Assembly: GCF_004339545.1 (NCBI RefSeq)
Contig: NZ_SMGD01000001.1
Location: 93,675-157,674, forward strand
Direction of reading: 5' to 3'
DNA length: 64,000 bases
DNA from: Celerinatantimonas diazotrophica
GTDB lineage: Bacteria; Pseudomonadota; Gammaproteobacteria; Enterobacterales; Celerinatantimonadaceae
The position numbers and the translations under genes are program-made. The notes below the pieces were generated by a model, which saw nothing but the letters and a program-made list of their open reading frames with translations, was not told the DNA's origin and searched no databases. Every line of letters starts with the position of its first letter. Within the stretch, counting starts at the first letter, position 1. Shown in pieces: positions 8,592-15,547 of the stretch.

Positions 8592-8626
8592 AATGATAGT
8601 TTTATCTATATGAATCAAAGCTGCAG
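8592..8626. repeat. Junction repeat, copy 1 (toxin leader fused to gpD)
   Basis: AATGATAGTTTTATCTATAT, then a short A-rich stretch and CTGCAGC. The same string recurs at 9973-10006 with few changes. In both places it joins the 5' leader of a minus-strand toxin gene to a plus-strand gpD fragment, so it marks a duplicated recombination junction. Confidence 0.7.
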
Positions 8627-8722
8627 CGGCCGAACTATAAACATTTAAGTTATCTGTACGCCAGCGAGAACAACGTCAAACGCGCAGCGCAACGGGAATG
8701 GGGGAAAGTAGAAATGAAGTAA
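8622..8722 (+). pseudogene. P2-like gpD, 3' end copy B
   Basis: Reads QRPNYKHLSYLYASENNVKR and AAQREWGKVEMK, then TAA at 8720-8722: the last 33 residues of gpD as in copy D. There is no upstream part of the gene. The next base (8723) is already the stop codon of the convergent immunity gene, so the two reading frames abut with zero spacing. The same arrangement is found at 16502-16507. Confidence 0.8.
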
Positions 8723-9028
8723 CTAACGACGTTTTTTCATGTAGACAGTGATGGGCCCCTGAAAAAACAGAACGAATGTAAAAATAAACGCAATAAGCAT
8801 ACAAACACCGTCAGCTTGAGACCTTCCTGTTATCACATCATATGGAAAGATGTAGCCTTGATGCTGCCAAATGATCAAGTTAAAAAACAACCAATAAATC
8901 CAGTTAAACCAGCTCAATGATTTCAACAGAAAATTCAAATTCAGGAAGCGTCGTTTGATGAAACGGCACCAAAAGAACAGTACGATGTTCAGAACGAGTA
9001 AACCAAAAGCTACAAAAATATCACCCAT
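8723..9028 (-). CDS. Small three-helix membrane protein, putative immunity protein of the 9021-9887 toxin
   Basis: 101 residues: MGDIFVAFGLLVLNIVLFFW (helix 1), basic loop RFIKRRFLNLN, aromatic helix 2 (FNWIYWLFFNLIIW), the conserved FPYDVITGRSQADG loop and helix 3 ending FFQGPITVYMKKRR. The start overlaps the end of the toxin-like gene by 8 nt, which suggests translational coupling in the order toxin then immunity. Two decayed copies elsewhere in the window keep the same overlap. It is an inner-membrane protein by topology; immunity against a membrane-active toxin is inferred from this pairing and from the array of paralogues. Confidence 0.6.
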   Translation of the reverse strand: MGDIFVAFGLLVLNIVLFFWCRFIKRRFLNLNFLLKSLSWFNWIYWLFFNLIIWQHQGYIFPYDVITGRSQADGVCMLIAFIFTFVLFFQGPITVYMKKRR

Positions 9029-9887
9029 GCTTCTTATCTTCTTTTTGATTCGATGAAAACTGCTCTTTTACCCAATCATATGCATCCTCAACGTGTCCGG
9101 AAACCGTATTTACATCGGCGGCGATCTCCGAAACGAAGGCAGTGCGGCTTAGATCATGCCATGCTCGGTGAGTCTTATCGAGTAATCTCTGAATTGTTAA
9201 TCCAAACGATTGAACCAACTCATCCGGAGCTAAGTATTTTATTTCAAATAACCCACGCGCAGAAATCGCAATATCGCTGACATCGTAAATATCATCCCCT
9301 AAAACTTTGCCAAATATTTTCTCATGCCATTGACGAAAGTAACCAGAATGCGACTTGAAACCATCCTTGAAATATAAATAAGCTTCTTCAAAGTTATTGG
9401 TGACGTGCCCAATAATGACGATTACAGCAAGCACCGCGATCGCCACAAATATCGCGACAAGAACACCTTCAAGCGATGCCGCTGCACCAATTCCTAGCCC
9501 GACACCATCAACAAATAAGTCTGCGGCGCCCAAAAAACTTAACAAGGTTCTTGGATTCGTTATCCAACCAATAATCTCTCGCCCCATATATAAGGAAGAG
9601 ATAGCAGTTCCCCCGTTCGTCACGCAATCCAAGATGAGTCTTAATTTTTGAGGATTTAATACATTTGAGATCTGCTGATAAAGTTCAATCGCTTTTGCTT
9701 TCGTCAAACGGCCATAAGCTACGAACTCAGACATGATCTTATGCACCATCGTTTCAACATAACTGATGAAACTTTGTTGCAGTGTACCGGCGGGGATTTC
9801 TTGGCGAATCGTAGTATGAGCTTGCATAATGGCTGCATTTGCATGCGCTTGTACTTCTGCGACATCTTCTGGCGCGACTTCTGCCAC
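9021..9887 (-). CDS. Putative membrane-active toxin, possibly DUF4225-like
   Basis: About 288 residues. A GTG at 9885-9887 with AAGGA eight bases upstream is a better start than the ATG at 9896, which overlaps that site. The N-terminal third is helical (AEVQAHANAAIMQAHTTIRQ). The middle (about residues 115-160) is a glycine-zipper hairpin, DGVGLGIGAAASLEGVLVAI followed by a long aliphatic helix, as in pore-forming toxins. The soluble C-terminus (YDVSDIAISARGLFE, LLDKTHRAWHDLSRTAF) recalls DUF4225 proteins found near phage tail genes, but that assignment is from memory. C-terminal remnants recur at 8451-8549 and 16605-16785. The leader region shares a repeat with 8592-8626. Confidence 0.5.
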   Translation of the reverse strand: MAEVAPEDVAEVQAHANAAIMQAHTTIRQEIPAGTLQQSFISYVETMVHKIMSEFVAYGRLTKAKAIELYQQISNVLNPQKLRLILDCVTNGGTAISSLYMGREIIGWITNPRTLLSFLGAADLFVDGVGLGIGAAASLEGVLVAIFVAIAVLAVIVIIGHVTNNFEEAYLYFKDGFKSHSGYFRQWHEKIFGKVLGDDIYDVSDIAISARGLFEIKYLAPDELVQSFGLTIQRLLDKTHRAWHDLSRTAFVSEIAADVNTVSGHVEDAYDWVKEQFSSNQKEDKKHG

Positions 9888-9972
9888 AACACACATCCTT
9901 ACTTCTTTGAACCTTACACAGCCCTAATGGCCAATAAGGTAAACATAAAATATGACGATATATTTTACTCAT

Positions 9973-10006
9973 AAATGATAGTTTTATCTATATAAATCAA
10001 ACTGCA
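9973..10006. repeat. Junction repeat, copy 2 (toxin leader fused to gpD)
   Basis: AATGATAGTTTTATCTATAT and the following AATCAAACTGCAGC match 8592-8626. It lies about 85 bp upstream of the toxin-like gene and may include its promoter. The plus-strand gpD fragment copy C starts at its right end. Confidence 0.7.
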
Positions 10007-10100
10007 GCACCTGACCTATAAACATTTAAATTATCTGTGCGCCAACGAGAACAACGCCAAACGCGCAGCGCAAAGGGAATGGGGAAAATTGGAGGATTAG
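10002..10100 (+). pseudogene. P2-like gpD, 3' end copy C
   Basis: Reads TYKHLNYLCANENNAKRAAQ then REWGKLED and TAG, i.e. the gpD C-terminus with the last residues (MK) replaced by D after recombination. Its stop (10098-10100) overlaps the stop of the convergent yafQ remnant (10097-10099). Again the accessory gene begins exactly where the phage gene ends. Confidence 0.75.
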
Positions 10101-10360
10101 AATAATTCGCTGTGAGAACCTATTCGGGCGAACTGCAAAGTATTATCAAAAAATACGTTAAACTAACACGAGAGCAGGCTGAATGTGACAACCTCTAAAC
10201 CCTTCCCAGTCAACCGATAGCGCATGATCAACGCATCGAGCAGGAATAGGCTCCCCATTATGAATTATCGTAATCATGTGACCGACAACCAGAACATCAG
10301 AAATCGCTTTACGAACTATTTTTTAAAATCTTTTTTAAATTGAGACGAATATCCAAGCTT
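10097..10360 (-). pseudogene. YafQ-type mRNA interferase toxin, frameshifted remnant
   Basis: Three frames on the minus strand together give a YafQ/RelE-like toxin: YSSQFKKDFKK (N-terminal basic helix), ISDVLVVGH...NGEPIP, VDHALSVDWEGFRGCHI (the family's DHxLxGxWxGxRxCHI block with catalytic His) and finally LQFARIGSHSELF, the standard C-terminus. Stop codons and at least two frameshifts inactivate it. No DinJ antitoxin is left. A shorter similar stretch (LSGAGKPLRRGCHA, near 12427-12480) may be another remnant. Confidence 0.65.
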
Positions 10361-10389
10361 ATAGATGTGGGAGTTGTTCTGTACTCAAT

Positions 10390-10533
10390 TCAGAGTTCGT
10401 CAGCAGACTCCACGGTAAAGTGGAGCACCTTGCCGAACCGCAGCTGGAGGAACAGTTGCCCAGCGACACCCCGTTGACGCTCATCGACAACACCGGCCAA
10501 CCAATTACCACCTGGAACGAAAATGACGGATGA
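10390..10533 (+). pseudogene. P2-like tail completion protein gpR, 3' fragment
   Basis: In-frame reading VEHLAEPQLEEQLPSDTPLT and LIDNTGQPITTWNENDG ends with TGA at 10531-10533, overlapping the start of gpS by 11 nt. The last residues resemble the P2 gpR end (ELYINGELVSKWDE), and the gpR-gpS order is that of P2. The N-terminal two thirds are missing. Confidence 0.65.
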
Positions 10534-10942
10534 TCTCACCGCCCTTGAAGACTGGGCCGCCCCCATCCTCAATAAACTAGAGCCGCGCGAACGGCGCAAA
10601 CGCCTGCGCCAACTCGGCCAGCAGATCCGCAAACAACAGCAGCAACGCATTAGCGCCCAACAAAACCCCGATGGCACACCCTTCGCCCCACGCAAAGGCA
10701 AAATCAAGCGGAAAATGTTTACCAAACTCAAACAAGCGGAATGGATGAAGGTGGAAGTATCAGATGAAGCCGTAAGCGTGGGCTACAGTGGCCGCGTGGG
10801 ACGCATCGCCCGTATTCATCAGTATGGACTCACCGACAAACCGGCTCCGAAGAGTCGGTCGATTCGGTATCAGAAAAGGGAAGTGTTGGGGGTGAAACAA
10901 AGCACCCAAAAGGTACTCCAAGAGCTACTTTTGGGTGGATAG
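10523..10942 (+). CDS. P2-like tail completion/virion morphogenesis protein gpS
   Basis: 139 residues, full length for the family (about 150). The N-terminal half is very basic with ERRKRLRQLGQQIRKQQQQR and NPDGTPFAPRKGK, both typical of gpS. The C-terminal part has VGYSGRVGRIARIHQYGLTD, the signature of phage virion morphogenesis proteins. In P2 it helps complete the tail for joining to heads. It is an apparently intact gene in an otherwise shattered prophage, and its GC-rich composition contrasts with the AT-rich dGTPase gene that meets it tail-to-tail 8 bp later. Confidence 0.85.
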   Translation: MTDDLTALEDWAAPILNKLEPRERRKRLRQLGQQIRKQQQQRISAQQNPDGTPFAPRKGKIKRKMFTKLKQAEWMKVEVSDEAVSVGYSGRVGRIARIHQYGLTDKPAPKSRSIRYQKREVLGVKQSTQKVLQELLLGG

Positions 10943-10950
10943 AAAATATT

Positions 10951-12384
10951 TTAATTAGCATCACCAGATATTTGTTTTGCAATATAAGTAGCATAGTTAT
11001 CAGTCATTCCAGAAATATAATCCATTGCACGCATAAAACTTTTATAATATATTTCATCCATATCATCTATTTCTTTATCTTCTATTTGTTGAAGAACATT
11101 TGACTTATCAAAATCATCTTCCATTAGATCTAGTATACGTTTATTTTTAAATGAAATTTTTCCTTTATTTTTTATGTAATCCTCAACCGCAGGTATAAAT
11201 GCATCCAATAATATTTCCATCGTACTATAGCTTCCGACTTCAATTTCAATTTTCCTAGGGATTTTAAACACTTTTTCATTAGTTAATATTTTTAATTTTT
11301 CTAGGAGATTAGCTATTCCTTCATTAGTTTTTTCAGCCAAATCTAATAATGGGATATCACATTCACCACCCATTATTAAATCATAATTATTTATAAATTC
11401 TCGCTTGACAGCTTCAATCAAATAACCAATAGCTTTTGATCTTATTCTAGACATTTTTGTTTTGTTTGATAATTTATCATAGTCACTAATTTCATTAAAT
11501 AAAACCCTGTCTAAATTAGATTCTTTTAATATATATTCAAGATTGTTATATGTTATAGCACCAAGTTCAATTGCATCTTCAATATCAATAATTTTATAGC
11601 AAATATCATCAGCAGCCTCAACTATAAATGCTATGGGATGTCTCGCATATTCAATTTCATCAACACTTTTTTTTATCAACCCTAATTCATCTACTAGTTT
11701 ATAAAATATTTCTTCTTCATCCTTATATATATTAAATTTCTCTTTAATTCCTGCTTTAGATATGTTGGATACCCAAGGATATTTTATCATCGCACCTAAA
11801 GTTGCATACGTTAACTGCAAACCATGTTCTTTATGAGAAATATCATAGTGGGAACAAATTCTGAAACCTTGGGCATTTCCTTCGAAAATTTTAAAATCAT
11901 TCTTTTTATCTTCTTCAATATGCTTATTTAAAAAATGATTTTGATCAGAGAACTTTGTCGAAAACCATTCTCTGATCGCATGTTCCCCAGCATGTCCGAA
12001 TGGACTATTTCCAATATCATGGGCTACACACGCGGCTTGAGCTATAGATGTCAATTTTAAAATAAACTCATCATCTTTATTCCCATCACTTGTTAAGGGA
12101 ATATCTTTAGGATTATTCGTCTCGATATCTTTACCTACAAGGTATGCGATACTTCGACCAACCGTACTCACTTCTATTGAATGCGTTAGACGGTTATGTA
12201 CATGGTCATTTTCCGCTAATGGATGCACCTGTGTTTTTCGACCAAGCCTATGAAATGCATTGGAAAAAACTATACGGTCATAATCTCTAACATGTTCACT
12301 TCTCAAATCTGTGTCTGTACCTTTTTCAACTCCAACTCTGGTTTCTGTTAGTAACTTTGACCAGTCCATTCGATTACTACTCAT
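10951..12384 (-). CDS. dGTP triphosphohydrolase (dGTPase), HD superfamily; possible anti-phage gene
   Basis: About 477 residues. The start at 12382-12384 is preferred because GGAG lies eight bases upstream; an ATG four codons earlier is possible. HD-domain residues are visible in RLTHSIEVS (first His) and VAHDIGNSPFGHAGEHA (HD pair and following His), with a further Asp in IVEAADDICYKIID. The family hydrolyses dGTP to deoxyguanosine and triphosphate. Dgt-like enzymes in accessory regions have been shown to act against phages by draining dNTPs; that role here is inference from location in the prophage cassette region. Base composition is far more AT-rich than the flanking phage genes, indicating separate origin. 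Confidence 0.8.
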   Translation of the reverse strand: MSSNRMDWSKLLTETRVGVEKGTDTDLRSEHVRDYDRIVFSNAFHRLGRKTQVHPLAENDHVHNRLTHSIEVSTVGRSIAYLVGKDIETNNPKDIPLTSDGNKDDEFILKLTSIAQAACVAHDIGNSPFGHAGEHAIREWFSTKFSDQNHFLNKHIEEDKKNDFKIFEGNAQGFRICSHYDISHKEHGLQLTYATLGAMIKYPWVSNISKAGIKEKFNIYKDEEEIFYKLVDELGLIKKSVDEIEYARHPIAFIVEAADDICYKIIDIEDAIELGAITYNNLEYILKESNLDRVLFNEISDYDKLSNKTKMSRIRSKAIGYLIEAVKREFINNYDLIMGGECDIPLLDLAEKTNEGIANLLEKLKILTNEKVFKIPRKIEIEVGSYSTMEILLDAFIPAVEDYIKNKGKISFKNKRILDLMEDDFDKSNVLQQIEDKEIDDMDEIYYKSFMRAMDYISGMTDNYATYIAKQISGDAN

Positions 12385-12552
12385 ATTTTTCTCCATTGAA
12401 ATAAATTAATATTTAATCCATGAGGCGTGACAACCTCTTCTAAGCGGTTTCCCCGCACCCGATAGCACTGCGTTTTTTTGTGTCCAAAATTTGTGGGACC
12501 GAACGATTTTATGGTCGGGAGTTCTGCCGAATACAACATTTTCGGGGAATAG

Positions 12553-12774
12553 GCAGAGCGGTCTCTTAGTGAAGATGACTATCAACGCCTCGACCATGTC
12601 AAAGGCACCATCAGTTTTCTAAAATATTTAATCCTCGACAGCGATACGGACAAACACTTCGAAGTCGACCCCGATGATCTCGCTCATTTTCTCAGCATCA
12701 TCGACGGCGAACTGCAAACCGTCCTCACTGCCGCGAACGAAAACACGCCACAAAAACCGCAGGCTGTGAAATAA
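12553..12774 (+). pseudogene. 3' fragment of a phage-type gene, family unknown
   Basis: After a stop at 12550-12552 the plus strand is open and reads SLSEDDYQRLDHVKGTISFL, LDSDTDKHFEVDPDDLAHFL and IIDGELQTVLTAANE, ending TAA at 12772-12774. Codon use is like that of the other phage fragments. No start codon is present. It meets the convergent 12795-13286 gene after 20 bp. Confidence 0.5.
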
Positions 12775-12794
12775 AATAGATTCGCCAGTATGGT

Positions 12795-13286
12795 TTATAC
12801 TGGCGAATTCAATAATTTATTCCAATCAATAAATGGAGCTAGTTGTTCTAACTCAGTATATACTGCATAGCAGTTTTTAAATTTACTAACATTTTTTAAT
12901 ATTTCTTCACATATATTTTTTATCTGCTTTAGAACATTTGAAAAATCATAATTGGTAAACGTTTGACAGTGATTGTAGTGATCTATATTTGTTGGCAATG
13001 ATATTGGATTAAAGACCCTTTTAGCTCCCCGAGGATTTCCTTGTGCAGCTACAACAAAGAATGAAAGCCCTCCTTCACAATTAGCTATCTCGATCCACCC
13101 TAATTGATAGTTTAATATTTCACCTGCTCCAATACTCTCATATTCTTTTGCCTTAATATTTGCCTTAATACTATCTGCTATATTACCCGGTATTTTAGCT
13201 ATCTTTTTATCTAATTGTTCACTTAACCATTTATCATTTATTTTAGTCTTAAAAACTGGTACACGAAACAATATATAATCTAACAT
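12795..13286 (-). CDS. Hypothetical protein, 163 aa, AT-rich gene
   Basis: Not recognised. A soluble protein without signal peptide or membrane segment. The N-terminal part is basic and helical (KWLSEQLDKKIAKIPGNIAD), followed by a Gly/Trp-containing middle (YQLGWIEIANCEGGLSFFVV) and a C-terminus with repeated hydrophobic/charged spacing. The strong AT bias is like that of the neighbouring dGTPase gene, so the two may have arrived from similar donors. It lies just upstream of a phage-type 3' end on the opposite strand, in the same tail-to-tail pattern as the rest of the region. A 14-bp gap separates it from the lipoprotein gene transcribed in the same direction. Confidence 0.55.
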   Translation of the reverse strand: MLDYILFRVPVFKTKINDKWLSEQLDKKIAKIPGNIADSIKANIKAKEYESIGAGEILNYQLGWIEIANCEGGLSFFVVAAQGNPRGAKRVFNPISLPTNIDHYNHCQTFTNYDFSNVLKQIKNICEEILKNVSKFKNCYAVYTELEQLAPFIDWNKLLNSPV

Positions 13287-13300
13287 AAAACCATACCTAA

Positions 13301-13675
13301 TTAATTTGTTGTCATATTATTCGACGGCCCATCGTCTTCGAGATAACTATAATTTTCGACAACGCCATCTTTGAAGAGAACATCAAGCATTTTGCGATGC
13401 CCTTTTACAGTCACTGACATAGTGATGAGGTAACTCTGTGCATGAGATGTCCCATGAGAATAGAGGTAAACCCATTTTTCCTGGTTATTTTCAAGAGCCG
13501 ATTTACTGTAAGGTTTGCCGAACATTGCCAGTATCTGTGCTTGAGTCGTTTTCCCTTTTACAATCTGCTGGACTTCTTGGCTTGGAAAGTCACGACCAAC
13601 TGAATAATTCGAAGTAGCACACCCAGAAAGAAGTAAAGCACTAACAAAAGCAACAACAATCCATTGAAGCTTCAT
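13301..13675 (-). CDS. Small outer-membrane lipoprotein, BamE/SmpA-OmlA-like
   Basis: 124 residues with a lipoprotein signal (MKLQWIVVAFVSALLLSGC; lipobox LSGC at about residue 19). The mature part has IVKGKTTQAQILAMFGKPYS, the turn-helix typical of SmpA/OmlA-fold lipoproteins, followed by WVYLYSHGT and a beta-rich end. Such domains occur in BamE and in many stand-alone or phage-borne lipoproteins, so it need not be part of the Bam complex. It is transcribed together with or just ahead of the 12795-13286 gene. Confidence 0.65.
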   Translation of the reverse strand: MKLQWIVVAFVSALLLSGCATSNYSVGRDFPSQEVQQIVKGKTTQAQILAMFGKPYSKSALENNQEKWVYLYSHGTSHAQSYLITMSVTVKGHRKMLDVLFKDGVVENYSYLEDDGPSNNMTTN

Positions 13676-13811
13676 GATTTCCTATCCTATTGACTGTTAA
13701 GTAAGATAACGTTAGCGCAAACCCTTTAAACCCACAATGGTTCGAAAGGCTTAGCCCATTGATAAACAAGCCAGTAAACTAATAACGATGAAGAAAACAA
13801 AAGGAACGACC

Positions 13812-13979
13812 ATGACAACGTCCGAGCAACCAAGCAGCGAAGAACAGGCAAAAATCGCCACCGCATGCAAAGACAACCCCGATTTACCCAAAGAACTGGT
13901 AAAATAGGCCATCAAAGCACAAGCCGAAAAACAGGCAGGTTTGTTAGCGGATTATGAGTTTGAAGAGCCGCGTTCTTAA
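13812..13979 (+). pseudogene. Small phage-type gene interrupted by an amber codon
   Basis: ATG at 13812 with AAGGA upstream. It reads MTTSEQPSSEEQAKIATACK and DNPDLPKELVK, then TAG (13905-13907), and stays open in the same frame (AIKAQAEKQAGLLADYEFEE) to TAA at 13977-13979. A single nonsense mutation in a 55-residue polar, helical protein is the simplest explanation. It ends 25 bp before the stop of the convergent gene at 14005. Confidence 0.5.
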
Positions 13980-14004
13980 CTCGAACACGGCGCAAAGTGA
14001 TATA

Positions 14005-14925
14005 TTAAGAACGCCCCAACTGTTTAGTAACAACAGAGACGACTTTGGCAGAGGTATAACGGCCATGGAGCTGTTTCACCAACATCGATAGCTCGATAGG
14101 ATGCCGTTCCCAGCTGTGGTTTTTAATGGCTTCTTCCTGGTCGTAACCTAAAACGCCAAGAGGAACATCTGCATGGAATTGGTAACCATTGGCAATATCT
14201 TCCACATCTAATCGCACACTTCCATCTTTGGAAAAATCAGCTGCTCTTAAGAAATATTCCCCTTTAACCATCTGTTCAACTGCTTTTTCACGCGGCTTAC
14301 TCACAATTTTGTTGGCCTGAACACCTGAAATCACAAAGTTGGGTTGCGGATCGTCGTTTGCAGAAGCTGCAACTTCAAGCTTATCTTCTGGGCGTAGTTT
14401 GGTGAGGATGTCAGCGCGTAACTCACCGAGTCCTTGCATAATTTGGCTGCAGGCAATGCTGTTCTGAGCTGCTTTTTGGACTATTTCCATTTTATCTTTT
14501 TCAAGTTGCGACAACTCAATGGTTTGATCCAGCTCTTTTTCTTTCCCTTTATGCGCGAGCCATGACCGCCAAAAAAAGGCGCTCGTTGCGCATAAGCCAA
14601 AAAATATCAGTACTAATGTAATTTCTGATGGTGTCATTTTACTTACAGCGTCCTGAAGTGTTTTGACAAGAGAGTCTTGTAGCAAGGTCTCAAAAATTGA
14701 AGAGCCATCACCGACCTTAACAACTAACTCTAACTTTTCACGCTCTTCTTTCGTGAGATGGTGAAGATTCTCATCACCATAATTACTAATACAGTATACC
14801 TTATGAACTTCTTTCTGCAGATTCAATAAAGCAGGCATGATCCGTGTCGGTATTGTCCCTTTAAAATCGGCACCTTGAATATGAATCACAAATTTTGGCC
14901 ATGATTCTAAGCGAATAGATTCCAC
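14005..14925 (-). CDS. Membrane-anchored hypothetical protein, probably lacking its original N-terminus
   Basis: 306 residues from a GTG at 14923-14925. The frame remains open and conserved-looking upstream (LALKLLAQLIDGYEIEN) to about 14989, where phage sequence on the other strand begins, so the true start seems lost. The N-terminal domain (FVIHIQGADFKGTIPTRIMP) is soluble. One membrane helix lies near residues 100-118 (ITLVLIFFGLCATSAFFW), then a charged coiled coil (KGKEKELDQTIELSQLEKDK) and a soluble C-terminal domain. Family not recognised. Similar one-helix proteins with large cytoplasmic domains occur in defence and prophage loci, but no function is claimed. Confidence 0.55.
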   Translation of the reverse strand: MESIRLESWPKFVIHIQGADFKGTIPTRIMPALLNLQKEVHKVYCISNYGDENLHHLTKEEREKLELVVKVGDGSSIFETLLQDSLVKTLQDAVSKMTPSEITLVLIFFGLCATSAFFWRSWLAHKGKEKELDQTIELSQLEKDKMEIVQKAAQNSIACSQIMQGLGELRADILTKLRPEDKLEVAASANDDPQPNFVISGVQANKIVSKPREKAVEQMVKGEYFLRAADFSKDGSVRLDVEDIANGYQFHADVPLGVLGYDQEEAIKNHSWERHPIELSMLVKQLHGRYTSAKVVSVVTKQLGRS

Positions 14926-14988
14926 ATTTTCTATTTCATAACCATCAATGAGTTGAGCTAATAATTTAAGGGCAAGCTCTACACCTCG

Positions 14989-15171
14989 GCAGCAACTTAC
15001 TGCGGCGATAACTTAACGGTGTATGCCTATATGCCGGAATGCGTGACTAACCGCCAGCCCGCAATACAGTGGCAGCAGTATCGTGTGGCGCTGCGTAATA
15101 TCCCCGAGCAAGACGGCTTTCCGTTTGAGGTTACGTGGCCACAGCAACCCGGAGAATTTACCGGTAAATAA
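14989..15171 (+). pseudogene. 3' fragment of a phage-type gene (same family as 5932-5968)
   Basis: Reads CGDNLTVYAYMPECVTNRQP, AIQWQQYRVALRNIPEQDGF, PFEVTWPQQPGEFTGK and stop TAA. No start codon; the 5' boundary coincides with the truncated end of the minus-strand gene at 14005-14925. Family unknown. The identical C-terminus next to the IS3 remnant at 5932-5968 shows the gene existed in at least two copies. Confidence 0.5.
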
Positions 15172-15196
15172 AAAAAGGGCGCTCATCAACGCCCCC
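15170..15196 (-). terminator. Terminator of the 15215-15487 transcription unit
   Basis: On the minus strand GGGCG and CGCCC enclose an eight-base loop and are followed by TTTTTTTA. It begins inside the stop codon of the phage fragment on the other strand. Confidence 0.65.
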
Positions 15197-15214
15197 TCAT
15201 TCATCCAATATTAC

Positions 15215-15487
15215 TTAGTATTCCAACTGATTAATTTTAGTGATTTCGGCTTTTTCACTTGGTTTTTTATACATATCAACCATCGCCGGGAAATGCTCTT
15301 CACCTACAGAGACTAATGTTGCATTGCAAAAGAACGAATAATTTTCGCCATTGACCACTTGAGTAGCTACAGCAACCGGTGAATACCCTACGCCAGTAAA
15401 ACCTTCCATACCTTCGTCGAATACTTTCTGATCTTCAGGGCTCAATTTATGGTATTCACTCCATGCGCCCATCATTCCTTCAGCCAT
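15215..15487 (-). CDS. Cystatin-like small protein
   Basis: 90 residues, cytoplasmic by sequence. The block SPVAVATQVVNGENYSFFCN carries the QxVxG wedge of cystatins (QVVNG) followed by NYxF, as in stefins, after an N-terminal helix (EDQKVFDEGMEGFTGVGYSP) that fits the cystatin alpha-helix. Cystatins inhibit papain-type cysteine proteases by inserting this loop into the active site. A bacterial version in a mobile region could protect against a host or effector protease, but that is inference. It follows the 15548-15970 gene on the same strand with about 60 bp between and is closed by a terminator. Confidence 0.5.
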   Translation of the reverse strand: MAEGMMGAWSEYHKLSPEDQKVFDEGMEGFTGVGYSPVAVATQVVNGENYSFFCNATLVSVGEEHFPAMVDMYKKPSEKAEITKINQLEY

Positions 15488-15547
15488 AATATGTTCCTCT
15501 TAATAAAGTTCTATCCATACAGCTAGATTTTTCTATGGGTTCCGTGA

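Noticed and set aside
12427..12597. 63-codon minus-strand frame next to the dGTPase
   Set aside because: Not accepted as a gene; part of it resembles a yafQ remnant and the rest shows no coding pattern.
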